The translations under genes were made by a program, and so were the position numbers. Below, piece after piece: positions 52,792 to 61,009 of a stretch of DNA of 64,000 nucleotides. The stretch's first letter is position 1. Each line of letters begins with the position of its first letter. The stretch lies in contig CAVZTA010000019.1 in NCBI GenBank assembly GCA_963778025.1, forward strand, positions 124,001-188,000, given 5' to 3'. The DNA comes from CAVZTA01 sp963778025 (lineage in GTDB: Bacteria; Chloroflexota; Limnocylindria; Limnocylindrales; CSP1-4). The notes under the pieces were generated by a model. That model had not been told where the DNA came from, ran no database searches, and worked only from the letters and a program-made list of their open reading frames with translations.

Positions 52792-53160
52792 TCAGAAGTC
52801 GAGGCCGGCTTCGCGAGCCGCCTCGGCCAACGAGCGCACGCGCCCGTGATAGCGATAGCCGGCCCGGTCGAAGACGACCTGCGCGACCCCGGCGGCCTTC
52901 GCCCGCTCGGCGACCAGCCGCCCGACGGATGTCGCGCCAGCGGACTTCGTGCCCGCCCCTTCGGGGTCGCGGAGACCGGTCTCCAGCGACGAGGCCGCGG
53001 CGAGCGTCCGGCCGGACACGTCGTCGATGACCTGGGCGTAGATGTTCTTGTTGGAGCGGAACACCGCGAGACGCGGCCGCGCGTCCGTCCCCGAAAGGCG
53101 GAGACGGATGCGTTCGTGGCGCTTGCGTCGCGCGGCGCCGCGGCTGCCGAGGGAGGTCAT
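52792..53160 (-). CDS. rplR: Ribosomal protein L18
   Basis: A 122-residue protein binding 5S rRNA. RLSGTDARPRLAVFRSNKNI, YAQVIDDVSGRTLAAASS and the end YHGRVRSLAEAAREAGLDF are typical. A 45-base gap separates it from rplF. Confidence 0.98.
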   Translation of the reverse strand: MTSLGSRGAARRKRHERIRLRLSGTDARPRLAVFRSNKNIYAQVIDDVSGRTLAAASSLETGLRDPEGAGTKSAGATSVGRLVAERAKAAGVAQVVFDRAGYRYHGRVRSLAEAAREAGLDF

Positions 53161-53205
53161 CGGTCGACCCCCGAGGGGCTCTGCGTCATCGTGGTCCTTC
53201 GTTCC

Positions 53206-53757
53206 TTACTTCTTGCCGCCGATCTTGCCGGCCTTGCCCGCCTTGCGGCGGACCTGCTCGCCCGCGTAGCGCACGCCCTTGCCCTTGTACGGCTCGGGCT
53301 TGCGGGTGGCGCGGATGCGAGCGGCGACCTGGCCGACCAGCTCCTTGTCGATGCCCACGACCGCGAGGCGGGTGGGGTTCTCGACCTCGAAGCTGATGCC
53401 CGTCGGCGGCTCGATCTCGATCGGGTGGCTGTAGCCGAGCGAGAGCTGGAGCTTCTCGCCGACCTTCTGGGCGCGGTAGCCGACACCCACGATCTCGAGG
53501 CCCTTGCGGTACCCCGTCGTGACGCCGACGACCATGTTGTTGACGAGCGTCCGGGTGAGCCCGTGGAGGCTCTTGTGGAGCTTGTCCTCGCTGGGCCGGG
53601 TGACGACGATCTCGTCGCCGTCGCGGGCGACCGCGATGATCGGCGGCAGGTCGCGCGTGAGCGTGCCCTTGGGGCCGGTCACGGTCATGCGACGGCCGTC
53701 GATGGCGACGTCGACGCCCGACGGGACGGGCACCGGGAGGCGTCCGATGCGGCTCAT
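53206..53757 (-). CDS. rplF: Ribosomal protein L6
   Basis: A 183-residue protein near the factor-binding site. Start MSRIGRLPVPVPSGVDVAID; the L6 signature PEPYKGKGVRYAGEQVRRKA lies near the C-terminus. It is four bases after rpsH. Confidence 0.98.
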   Translation of the reverse strand: MSRIGRLPVPVPSGVDVAIDGRRMTVTGPKGTLTRDLPPIIAVARDGDEIVVTRPSEDKLHKSLHGLTRTLVNNMVVGVTTGYRKGLEIVGVGYRAQKVGEKLQLSLGYSHPIEIEPPTGISFEVENPTRLAVVGIDKELVGQVAARIRATRKPEPYKGKGVRYAGEQVRRKAGKAGKIGGKK

Positions 53758-53761
53758 CGGC

Positions 53762-54160
53762 TCACCACACGTACGCCAGGATCTCGCCGCCGAGCTCGGC
53801 CTTGTGGGCCTGGGCGCCGGTCATGATCCCGCGCGAGGTGCTGACGATGACGATGCCCAGGCCGCCCAGGACCCGCGGGATCTCCGTCTTGCGCGCGTAC
53901 ACGCGCAGGCCCGGCTTGCTGATCCGCTTGAGGCCCGAGACGACCGGCACCTTGCCGTCGACGTACTTCATGCGCAGCCGGAGGACGAGGGCGGTCCCAT
54001 CGCGCTCCTCGCTCCAGTCGGCGATGAAGCCCTCCTCCGTGAGGATGCGGGCGATCTCGCGCTTGGTCCGGGATGCCGGGACGACCACCTCGGTGTGGCG
54101 GGCGCGCGCGGCGTTCCGGACTCGCGTGAGCATGTCCGCGATCGGGTCGGAGATGTTCAT
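53762..54160 (-). CDS. rpsH: Ribosomal protein S8
   Basis: A 132-residue primary 16S-binding protein. Start NISDPIADMLTRVRNAARAR; the end VSTSRGIMTGAQAHKAELGG, then EILAYVW, is diagnostic. In other bacteria S8 represses the spc operon. It lies six bases after rpsN. Confidence 0.98.
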   Translation of the reverse strand: MNISDPIADMLTRVRNAARARHTEVVVPASRTKREIARILTEEGFIADWSEERDGTALVLRLRMKYVDGKVPVVSGLKRISKPGLRVYARKTEIPRVLGGLGIVIVSTSRGIMTGAQAHKAELGGEILAYVW

Positions 54161-54166
54161 CTGCTC

Positions 54167-54355
54167 TTACCAGCTCGACTTGGTCACGCCGGGCAGCTCG
54201 CCCGCGAGCGCGCGCTCGCGGAAGCAGATCCGGCACAGTGCGAAGCGGCGCATGTACGCCCGTGGACGCCCGCACAGCGTGCACCGGTGATAGGCCTGCA
54301 CCGTCTGAGTGCGGCTTGCGTGCGCGCTTCGACGATCAATCGACTTCTTGGCCAT
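54167..54355 (-). CDS. rpsN: Ribosomal protein S14, zinc-binding type Z
   Basis: A 62-residue zinc form with CTLCGRPRAYMRRFALCRIC. Its ATG at 54355 is preceded by a strong GGGGGAGGAG Shine-Dalgarno, which indicates an independent start. As sequenced, no stop separates it from the upstream rplE frame. Confidence 0.96.
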   Translation of the reverse strand: MAKKSIDRRSAHASRTQTVQAYHRCTLCGRPRAYMRRFALCRICFRERALAGELPGVTKSSW

Positions 54356-54913
54356 CGTCTCCTCCCCCGCGCCTACGACGGCGAAGGGCATGCCGAGGAG
54401 CTCGAGCAGGTGCTTCGATTCCTCGTCGGTCTTCGCCGTCGTCACGATGCTGATCTCCAGCCCGCGGAGACGGTCCACCTTGTCGTAGTCGATCTCCGGG
54501 AACGCGAGCTGCTCGCGGAGCCCGAGGCTGTAGTTACCGCGCCCGTCGAACGACTTGCTGGGCACGCCCCGGAAGTCGCGGATGCGGGGCAGCGCGACCC
54601 GTGTCAGGCGCTCCAGGAAGTCCCACATCCGCTCACCGCGGAGGGTGACCTTGGCGCCGATCGCGTTGCCCGTCCGGAGACGGAACTGGGCGATCGAGCG
54701 CTTGGCGCGCGTGACGATCGGCCTCTGGCCGGTGATGAGCGTGAGGTCGCCCACCGCGGCGTCGATCGCCTTGGCGTTCTGGAGGGCCTCACCCAGCCCG
54801 ATGTTCACGACGATCTTCGAGAGGCGCGGGACCTGCATCGGGTTGTCGTACCCGAACTGGCGCTGGAGGGCCGGGATGACCTCCGCCTGATAGCGCTCCT
54901 GCAGCCCGTTCAC
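54356..54913 (-). CDS. rplE: Ribosomal protein L5, lacking a stop codon before rpsN
   Basis: Binds 5S rRNA in the central protuberance. The homologous region runs from NGLQERYQAEVIPALQRQFG to DEESKHLLELLGMPFAV, the natural end of L5. Start GTG 54913 overlaps the rplX stop (GTGA). After the natural end the frame continues as VGAGEET directly into rpsN. A TAG exists one frame over at about 54375, so one inserted base would remove the stop. An L5-S14 fusion is otherwise unknown to me. The strong Shine-Dalgarno of rpsN argues for two genes. Confidence 0.93.
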
Positions 54914-55353
54914 GACGACGCCCCTTCCAGCTGCTCGCCGCAATGGCGGCAGACGCGGACGCGCTTGCCGTTGTCGAGCGTGATGTGCGCGATCCGGGTG
55001 GGCCGGTCGCAGTGGGTGCACACGAGCATCACCTTGGCGATGGGCATCGCCGCCGGGACGTCGATGATCCCGCCCTTGTCGACCTGGGGCAGCTGCCCCG
55101 GGCCGCCCGCGGACCGCTGGCGCGGCTTCGTGTGGCGCTTGACGATGTTGAGGCCGTCGACGATGACGTCGACGCCGCCGCGCGTGGACCCGCGACGGAA
55201 CACCGAGCGGAGCGGCGTGGGCGACGGGTCCTTGCGGATCACGCGTTCCACGACACCACGCTTGCCGGCGTCCTTGCCCGCGAGGACCACGACGGTGTCA
55301 CCGCGTCGGATCTCGGGGACCGTGGTGCGATGCTCGATCGACCGGCTGGGCAT
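54910..55353 (-). CDS. rplX: Ribosomal protein L24, long form
   Basis: A 147-residue assembly-initiator protein, longer than the usual 105. The KOW motif is RRGDTVVVLAGKDAGKRGVV. An insert of about 20 residues follows at 42-62 (DPSPTPLRSVFRRGSTRGG). Then come VDGLNIVKRHTKP and a C-terminal zinc-type end with CTHCDRPTRI and CRHCGEQ. Its ATG overlaps the rplN stop (TGATG). Confidence 0.96.
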   Translation of the reverse strand: MPSRSIEHRTTVPEIRRGDTVVVLAGKDAGKRGVVERVIRKDPSPTPLRSVFRRGSTRGGVDVIVDGLNIVKRHTKPRQRSAGGPGQLPQVDKGGIIDVPAAMPIAKVMLVCTHCDRPTRIAHITLDNGKRVRVCRHCGEQLEGASS

Positions 55354-55721
55354 CACAGCACCTCCGGCGCGAGCGACACGATCTTCATGTAGTTCCGATC
55401 CCGGAGTTCGCGCGCGACGGGCCCGAAGATGCGGGTGCCGCGCGGGTTGCCCTGGTTGTTGATGAGCACGGCCGCGTTCTCGTCGAAGCGGATGTAGCTG
55501 CCGTCCGGCCGCCCGTACTCCTTGTTGGTGCGGACGATCACCGCCCGGACCACGTCGCCCTTCTTGACGGGTGCGTTCGGGATCGCGGTCTTGACGCTGG
55601 CGATGATCACATCGCCGACGCCGGCGGTCGTCTTGCGCGACCGCCCCATGATCCGGATGCACTGGATCGTCCGGGCGCCCGTGTTGTCGGCCACCCGCAG
55701 GCGGCTCTGGGGCTGGATCAC
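55353..55721 (-). CDS. rplN: Ribosomal protein L14
   Basis: A 122-residue protein at the subunit interface. IQPQSRLRVADNTGARTIQC and the DENAAVLINNQGNPRGTRIF segment are diagnostic. Start GTG 55721 overlaps the rpsQ stop (GTGA). Confidence 0.98.
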   Translation of the reverse strand: MIQPQSRLRVADNTGARTIQCIRIMGRSRKTTAGVGDVIIASVKTAIPNAPVKKGDVVRAVIVRTNKEYGRPDGSYIRFDENAAVLINNQGNPRGTRIFGPVARELRDRNYMKIVSLAPEVL

Positions 55722-56119
55722 GAGGAGGCTCCCTCCTCGTCCGTCGCCCCGGCCTCGGTCTCGCTGCGCTCGCGACCCGGGTGGGCCGCGGCATGGATCG
55801 CCTCGGTGACCGCGGCCTCCTCGGCCGGGATCGCGTCGCCCGCCGCCTCGACGGCCTTCTTGCTGACCTCGACGAGCCGCCACCGCTTGGTGGCCGAGAG
55901 CGGGCGTGACTCCTCGATGACCACGGTGTCGCCGACGCGCGCCTCGTTGCGCTCGTCATGCGCCTTGAACTTCGTGGTCAGGCGGATGACCCGCTTGTAC
56001 AGCCGATGTCGCTGCAGCCGCTCGACGGACACGACGATCGTCTTGTCCATCTTGTCGCTGACGACGCGACCCGTCTTGCGCTTTCGTTGTGCCTGCACGG
56101 CGCTGTCTGCTCCTGCCAT
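55718..56119 (-). CDS. rpsQ: Ribosomal protein S17 with an acidic C-terminal extension
   Basis: The S17 core covers residues 10-85 (RKRKTGRVVSDKMDKTIVV, VGDTVVIEESRPLSATKRWR). A further 45 residues are Ala/Glu-rich (AIPAEEAAVTEAIHAAAHPG, then DEEGASS). It has 133 residues in total against 80-90 usual. ATG 56119 is preceded by GGAGG 12 bases upstream. Confidence 0.96.
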   Translation of the reverse strand: MAGADSAVQAQRKRKTGRVVSDKMDKTIVVSVERLQRHRLYKRVIRLTTKFKAHDERNEARVGDTVVIEESRPLSATKRWRLVEVSKKAVEAAGDAIPAEEAAVTEAIHAAAHPGRERSETEAGATDEEGASS

Positions 56120-56132
56120 TCCCGGCGACCTC

Positions 56133-56339
56133 CTACGCCGTCCGCGTGCGATCGGTCGCACGCTCGCGCTGGACGGTGAGGATCCGGGCGATCGTGCGAC
56201 GGGTCGCCGGGATCTGGCTGTAGTCCTTCAACTGGCGGGTCGAGAGCGCGAAGCGGGCCTGCCAGAGGTCCAGCTTGGCCTCCTTGAGCGCGTTCTCGAG
56301 CTCCGTGTCCGAGAGCTTGCGGGCCTCACCGATGTCCAT
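56133..56339 (-). CDS. rpmC: Ribosomal protein L29
   Basis: A 68-residue two-helix protein at the tunnel exit. DTELENALKEAKLDLWQARF and QLKDYSQIPATRRTIARILT are typical. It overlaps rplP by 14 bases. Confidence 0.97.
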   Translation of the reverse strand: MDIGEARKLSDTELENALKEAKLDLWQARFALSTRQLKDYSQIPATRRTIARILTVQRERATDRTRTA

Positions 56340-56763
56340 CGGAGCCCTCCTGGACGTTGTCGCGGGTCACGACCCGCGTCGCGACGGGGAGCTTGTGGGC
56401 GGCGAGGCGCATCGCCTCGACGGCCGCCTCGTGCTCCACGCCCGCCATCTCGAACAGGATCCGGCCGGGCCTGACGACCGCGACCCAGTGGTCGGGTGCG
56501 CCCTTGCCCGAGCCCATGCGCGTCTCGGCCGGCTTCTTGGTAGCCGGCTTGTCGGGGAAGACGCGGATCCAGATCTTGCCGCCGCGCTTGACCGAGCGGG
56601 TCATGGCGCGTCGAGCCGCCTCGATCTGCCGGGCGGTGATCCAGGCGGGCTCCAGGGTGGCCAGCCCGTACTCGCCGAACGAGACGGTGTGGCCACCCTT
56701 GGCCATGCCGGACATCCGGCCGCGCATCACCTTGCGGTGCTTGACGCGTCGGGGCATGAGCAT
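56326..56763 (-). CDS. rplP: Ribosomal protein L16
   Basis: A 145-residue protein near the A-site tRNA. LMPRRVKHRKVMRGRMSGMA, GGKIWIRVFPDKPATKKPAE and GSGKGAPDHWVAVVRPGRIL are diagnostic. ATG 56763 lies two bases after rpsC; ATG 56757 is an alternative. Confidence 0.98.
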   Translation of the reverse strand: MLMPRRVKHRKVMRGRMSGMAKGGHTVSFGEYGLATLEPAWITARQIEAARRAMTRSVKRGGKIWIRVFPDKPATKKPAETRMGSGKGAPDHWVAVVRPGRILFEMAGVEHEAAVEAMRLAAHKLPVATRVVTRDNVQEGSDGHR

Positions 56764-56765
56764 CG

Positions 56766-57452
56766 TCAGACCCCTCCGCCCACGGCCGGCACCGCGGCGG
56801 CGGCCGCCTCGCGGCGGCGGCGCTCGACCGGGATGTCGCCCTTGTAGATCCAGACCTTCACGCCGATGCGGCCGTAGGTCGTGTGTGCGTGCACCTGGCC
56901 GTAGCTGATGTCGGCGCGGAGGGTGCCCAACGGGATGCGCCCTTCGCGATCCCACTCGCGGCGACCCATCTCGGAGCCACCGAGGCGACCGGCCATCGCG
57001 ATGCGCACGCCCTTGGCACCAGCCTTCATCGTCCGCTGGAGGGCCTGCTTGAGGGCCTTCTTGTACGCGACGCGGCGCTGGAGCTGCTGGGCGATGTTCG
57101 CGGCCACGAGGTTCGCATCGAGCTCGGGCTGGCGGATCTCCTTGATCTCCAGCTTGACCTTGCCCGAGGTGACCCCGCCGATCTCCTTGCGCAGGAGCTC
57201 GACGTTCTGGCCGCCGCGGCCGATGACGATGCCCGGCTTGGCGGTATGGATGGACACGGTCACGTAGTTGTGACCGCGCTCCACCTCGACCCACGAGACG
57301 CTCGCGTTGGCCAGCCGCCGGTCGATCAGGCGGCGGATCGCGAGATCCTCCTTGAGACGTTCGGTGTAGTCCTTATCGTCGGCATACCACTTCGCGGACC
57401 ACGTGCGCGTGTATCCGAGGCGGAAGCCGTACGGGTGGACCTTGTGACCCAT
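56766..57452 (-). CDS. rpsC: Ribosomal protein S3
   Basis: A 228-residue mRNA-entry protein. The start MGHKVHPYGFRLGYTRTWSA is invariant-like. The KH motif is VIGRGGQNVELLRKEI, and the C-terminal domain has GRLGGSEMGRREWDREGRIP. A short Ala/Val tail ends the protein. Four bases after rplV. Confidence 0.98.
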   Translation of the reverse strand: MGHKVHPYGFRLGYTRTWSAKWYADDKDYTERLKEDLAIRRLIDRRLANASVSWVEVERGHNYVTVSIHTAKPGIVIGRGGQNVELLRKEIGGVTSGKVKLEIKEIRQPELDANLVAANIAQQLQRRVAYKKALKQALQRTMKAGAKGVRIAMAGRLGGSEMGRREWDREGRIPLGTLRADISYGQVHAHTTYGRIGVKVWIYKGDIPVERRRREAAAAAVPAVGGGV

Positions 57453-57456
57453 GTGG

Positions 57457-57795
57457 CTAGGCCTCCCGGTCGGCGACGACGACCGTGATGTGCGTCATCG
57501 GTTTGTGGATCGGGAACGCCCGACCCTGGGCGCGCGGCCGGAAGCGCTTGATCGTCGGACCCTCGTTCGCGATCGCATCGACCACGACGAGCTCGTCGGC
57601 CGCGAGGTTGTGATTGTTCTCCGCGTTCGCCGCGGCACTCTTGAGCACCCGCGCGACGCTGGCTGCGGCCGCCTGCGGCATGAACCGCAGGAGCGCCGCG
57701 GCCTCCTCGACCGGCCGGCCCTTGATCGCCTCGGTGACGAGTCGGGTCTTGCGGGTCGAGCCGCGCTGGTACTTGGCGGTGGCGGACACGCGCAT
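57457..57795 (-). CDS. rplV: Ribosomal protein L22
   Basis: A 112-residue protein lining the exit tunnel. KYQRGSTRKTRLVTEAIKGR, AAANAENNHNLAADELVVVD and the RFRPRAQGRAFPIHKPMTHI hairpin are typical. Its ATG overlaps the rpsS stop (TGATG). Confidence 0.98.
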   Translation of the reverse strand: MRVSATAKYQRGSTRKTRLVTEAIKGRPVEEAAALLRFMPQAAAASVARVLKSAAANAENNHNLAADELVVVDAIANEGPTIKRFRPRAQGRAFPIHKPMTHITVVVADREA

Positions 57796-58079
57796 CAGCG
57801 CACCCCCGTCGATCGGTCGGTCCGCTTCTCGTGTCCGCGGAACGTCCGGGTGGGGGCGAACTCGCCGAGGCGATGTCCGACCATGTTCTCGGTGATGAAC
57901 ACGGGCACGTGCTTGCGGCCGTTGTAGACCGCCACCGTGTGCCCGATGAAGTCGGGGAAGATCACGGACGCGCGCGACCAGGTCTTGACGACCTTCCGCT
58001 CGTTCCGCCTGTTCATGCCCTGCACGCGGACGAGAAGCCGCTGCTGGACGAACGGTCCCTTCTTGACCGAACGCGACAT
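57795..58079 (-). CDS. rpsS: Ribosomal protein S19
   Basis: A 94-residue head protein. SRSVKKGPFVQQRLLVRVQG, TWSRASVIFPDFIGHTVAVY and GEFAPTRTFRGHEK are diagnostic. Twelve bases after rplB. Confidence 0.98.
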   Translation of the reverse strand: MSRSVKKGPFVQQRLLVRVQGMNRRNERKVVKTWSRASVIFPDFIGHTVAVYNGRKHVPVFITENMVGHRLGEFAPTRTFRGHEKRTDRSTGVR

Positions 58080-58091
58080 GCGCTGGCTCCT

Positions 58092-58922
58092 CTAGCTCTT
58101 CCGATGACGGCTGCGGACGATCAGCCGCCCGGTGGTCTTCGCGCGACGCGTGCGGTAGCCCATGGCGGGCTTGCCCCACGGCGTCTTGGGCGGCATGCCC
58201 GTGGGCGACTTGCCCTCGCCACCACCATGCGGGTGGTCGCGCGGGGTCATCGCGACGCCGCGCACCTCGGGCCGCTGGCCCATGTGGCGCGCGCGCCCGG
58301 CCTTGCCGAGGCTCTGGTTCTCGTGGTCGAGGTTCGACACCTGGCCGACCGTGGCGAGGCACTTCGCGGGCACGCGTCGCATCTCGCCCGAGGGCAGACG
58401 GACGGTCGCGAACTCGCCCTCCTTGGCCAGGAGCTGCGCCGACGTGCCGGCGGACCGGACGATCTGGCCGCCCTTGCCGGGGATGAGCTCGATGTTGTGG
58501 ATCGTCGTGCCCAGCGGGATCCTCGAGAGCGGGATGGCGTTGCCCACCCGCGCCTCGGCGTCCGGTCCGGAGACGACGATGTCACCGACCTTGAGCCCGT
58601 GGGGCAGGAGCATGTAGCGCTTCTCGCCGTCGCGGTAGTGGAGCAGGCCGATCCGCGCGGAGCGGTTGGGGTCGTACTCGATGGTCGCGAGGCGCGCCGG
58701 CACGCCGACCTTGTCGCGCTTGAAGTCGATCCGGCGGTAGTGCGCCTTCTCGCCGCCACCACGGTGGCGGATCGAGACGCGCCCCTGGTTGTTCCGGCCC
58801 GATGGGCGCTTCTGGGGCTCGAGCAGCGGCTTGTGCGGCTGGTCGGTGGTGATCTCCTCGAACGTCGAGCGGGTCATCCACCGGCGGCCGGGCGAGGTCG
58901 CCTTGTACGTACGGAGCGGCAT
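58092..58922 (-). CDS. rplB: Ribosomal protein L2
   Basis: A 276-residue protein needed for peptidyl-transferase centre assembly. LRTYKATSPGRRWMTRSTFE opens it. The key histidine-containing region near the end is GVAMTPRDHPHGGGEGKSP, followed by PWGKPAMGYRTRRAKTTGRL. ATG 58922 lies two bases after rplW. Confidence 0.98.
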   Translation of the reverse strand: MPLRTYKATSPGRRWMTRSTFEEITTDQPHKPLLEPQKRPSGRNNQGRVSIRHRGGGEKAHYRRIDFKRDKVGVPARLATIEYDPNRSARIGLLHYRDGEKRYMLLPHGLKVGDIVVSGPDAEARVGNAIPLSRIPLGTTIHNIELIPGKGGQIVRSAGTSAQLLAKEGEFATVRLPSGEMRRVPAKCLATVGQVSNLDHENQSLGKAGRARHMGQRPEVRGVAMTPRDHPHGGGEGKSPTGMPPKTPWGKPAMGYRTRRAKTTGRLIVRSRHRKS

Positions 58923-58924
58923 CC

Positions 58925-59263
58925 CTATACCCCCTCGAAGAACTCGATCTTCTGGCCGGGGGCCAGGGTCACGATCGCCTTGCGCCACGGGGTGGTGCGC
59001 CCGACGATCCGGCCGCGGCGCGTCCCGCGCCGCTTCTCCTTCGACTTCGTCGTGAGGACGTTGACGGCCACGACCGTCACCTTCTCCTTCTGGTAGAGCT
59101 CCTCGACGGCGGCCTTGATCTGGATCTTGTTGGCCTTCGCGTGGACCGCGAACGTGTACTTGTTGCCCGCGTTCGCGTCACGGTCGCCGAGCGTCGACAC
59201 GTCGATCGACTTCTCGCTGATGACCGGGCGCAGGATGACGTCGGCGGCGGTGAGGGCGGTCAC
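58925..59263 (-). CDS. rplW: Ribosomal protein L23
   Basis: A 112-residue exit-site protein that docks trigger factor and SRP. DVILRPVISEKSIDVSTLGD, then KYTFAVHAKANKIQIKAAVE and the basic loop KSKEKRRGTRRGRIVGRTTP are typical. Start GTG 59263 overlaps the rplD stop (GTGA). Confidence 0.97.
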   Translation of the reverse strand: MTALTAADVILRPVISEKSIDVSTLGDRDANAGNKYTFAVHAKANKIQIKAAVEELYQKEKVTVVAVNVLTTKSKEKRRGTRRGRIVGRTTPWRKAIVTLAPGQKIEFFEGV

Positions 59264-59941
59264 GCCGGCACCTCGTCGGTGGCCAGGGCTCGGCCGGTCC
59301 CGGCGTAGACCTCGGTGATGCGGGCCAGGGCGGGCTGCTCGATGAGGATCGCGTCCGCATCGAGGATGTCGACGACGTTCAGCGAGTCGGCGCGCAGCAC
59401 GGTGACCTTGGGCAGGTTCGCCGCGGAGCGCCTGAGCGGCTCCCCCGCGTCGGGCGCCACGACGAGGACCTTGCGGCCATGGCCGTCGCCCGCGCCGAGC
59501 GCGACGAGGGTCGTGGCGAACGTCTTCGTCTTGGGCTCGGCATCGGCGTCGAGGAACAGGTCGACGACCTTGATCGCGTCGTCGGCGAGCTTCGCGCTCA
59601 GGGCGCTGCGCAGCGCCACGCGCCGCATCCGCTTGTTGAGGCGCTGCTCGTAGCTCCGCGGGTGCGGGCCGAACACGACGCCGCCGCCCGCGTAGTGCGG
59701 TGCGGTCCGCGAGCCCTGGCGCGCGCGGCCGGTGCCCTTCTGGCGATACGGCTTCTTGCCGCCGCCGCGGACCTCGCCACGGGTCTTCGTGTCGTGCGTG
59801 CCGGTCCGGCGACCGGCGAGCTGGGCGCACGACCGCCTGGTGGAGCACGGCCTCGTTCACGGGAGCCGCGAACAGCTCCTCGTCGAGGTCGACGTTCCCG
59901 ACGGACTTGCCCGCTCGGTCGTACAGGGTGGTCTGCGGCAT
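59260..59941 (-). CDS. rplD: Ribosomal protein L4, frameshifted near residue 37
   Basis: An exit-tunnel and early-assembly protein; full length about 226 residues. The N-terminal part, PQTTLYDRAGKSVGNVDLDE to LHQAVVR, is in one frame. The rest (QLAGRRTGTHDTKTRGEVRG, GGKKPYRQKGTGRARQGSRT, later EQPALARITEVYAGTGRALA) is in the next frame, joined near 59832 at a run of three C. The length is one over a multiple of three, fitting one extra C. Flanked normally by rplC and rplW. Confidence 0.94.
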
Positions 59942-59943
59942 CG

Positions 59944-60564
59944 TCAGGCCTTCCGCACCAGCGTCAGCGCGCCCCGGGTGCCGGGCACGTTCCCCATCAC
60001 GAGGAGAAGGTTCCGGTCCGCGTCGACGCGCACGACGCGCAGCTTCTTGATCGTCGTCCGGGCGTCGCCCATGTGGCCGCTCATGCGCAGGCCCTTGTAG
60101 ACGCGGCCGGGCGTGGTGCCGGGGCCGATCGACCCGGGCTTCCGGTAGTTGTCCGACCCATGGGTCTTGGGGCCGGTGTTGAAGTGGTGGCGCTTCACGG
60201 TGCCCGCGAAGCCCTTGCCCTTCGACGTGGCGGTGACGTCCACGAGGTCACCAGGCGCGAACACGTCGGCCACGGCCAGTTGCTGGCCGACCTCGTACTC
60301 GCCGGCGGCCTTGGCCTCGTCGAACCGGAACTCGCGGAGCGTCTTGTGACGCGGCAGGTCCTTGAGCTGGCCCAGGACGGGCTTGGTCAGCCTGCGCGCC
60401 TCGCCGGCGCCGAGCTGGATGGCGGTGTAGCCATCGCGCTCGGCGGTCCGGAGCCGGGTCACGGTGTTGGGCGTGATCTCCAGGACCGAGACCGGGATCA
60501 TCGTCCCGTCCTCGTTGAAGACCTGCGTCATGCCGAGCTTGCGCCCGATCAGTCCGATGCTCAT
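59944..60564 (-). CDS. rplC: Ribosomal protein L3
   Basis: A 206-residue 23S-binding protein. IGLIGRKLGMTQVFNEDGTM starts it, and the signature region is KGKGFAGTVKRHHFNTGPKT with THGSDNYRKPGSIGPGTTPG. The ATG at 60564 has GGAGCGG upstream. Two bases before rplD. The 131-base gap to rpsJ contains a dispersed repeat. Confidence 0.98.
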   Translation of the reverse strand: MSIGLIGRKLGMTQVFNEDGTMIPVSVLEITPNTVTRLRTAERDGYTAIQLGAGEARRLTKPVLGQLKDLPRHKTLREFRFDEAKAAGEYEVGQQLAVADVFAPGDLVDVTATSKGKGFAGTVKRHHFNTGPKTHGSDNYRKPGSIGPGTTPGRVYKGLRMSGHMGDARTTIKKLRVVRVDADRNLLLVMGNVPGTRGALTLVRKA

Positions 60565-60599
60565 CGCCGCTCCCCGCACCACGCCGCCAGGCGAGTGCA

Positions 60600-60683
60600 G
60601 CGCAGGCGGCCGCGCGCCGCGAGCGAGCGCACTCGGAGTGCGTGAGCGAGGCGCGCAGTGGCAACGCGGCGATGCGCCGCAGG
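60600..60683 (+). repeat. Dispersed intergenic repeat, copy A
   Basis: Shared blocks are gcgcaggcggccg, gagcgcactcggagtgcgtg, agcgaggcgcgcagtggcaa and cgcggcgatgcgccg. An internal inverted repeat, cgcactcggagtgcg, is present. It lies between rpsJ and rplC inside the S10 operon. Confidence 0.6.
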
Positions 60684-60695
60684 TGGTGTGCGTCA

Positions 60696-61004
60696 TCACA
60701 TCTTGATCTCGATGTCGACGCCAGCGGCAAGGCTGAGTCGCATCAGGGCGTCGACCGTCTTCGAGCTCGGATCCAGGATGTCGATGAGCCGCTTGTGGGT
60801 GCGGATCTCGAACTGCTCCCGGGAGTCCTTGTCGATGAACGGCGAACGCAGGACGGTGAACTTCTCGATGCGCGTGGGCAGCGGGACCGGGCCCACCACG
60901 TCGGCGCCGGTGCGCTGCGCGGTCTCCACGATCTGCGCAGCCGACGCGTCGAGCAGGCGATGGTCGTACGCCTTGAGGCGGATCCGGATCCGCTGCTTCG
61001 CCAT
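60696..61004 (-). CDS. rpsJ: Ribosomal protein S10
   Basis: A 102-residue head protein and partner of NusB in antitermination. RIRIRLKAYDHRLLDASAAQ, GPVPLPTRIEKFTVLRSPF and the end LSLAAGVDIEIKM are typical. It starts five bases after tuf. Confidence 0.98.
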   Translation of the reverse strand: MAKQRIRIRLKAYDHRLLDASAAQIVETAQRTGADVVGPVPLPTRIEKFTVLRSPFIDKDSREQFEIRTHKRLIDILDPSSKTVDALMRLSLAAGVDIEIKM

Positions 61005-61009
61005 CGTCG

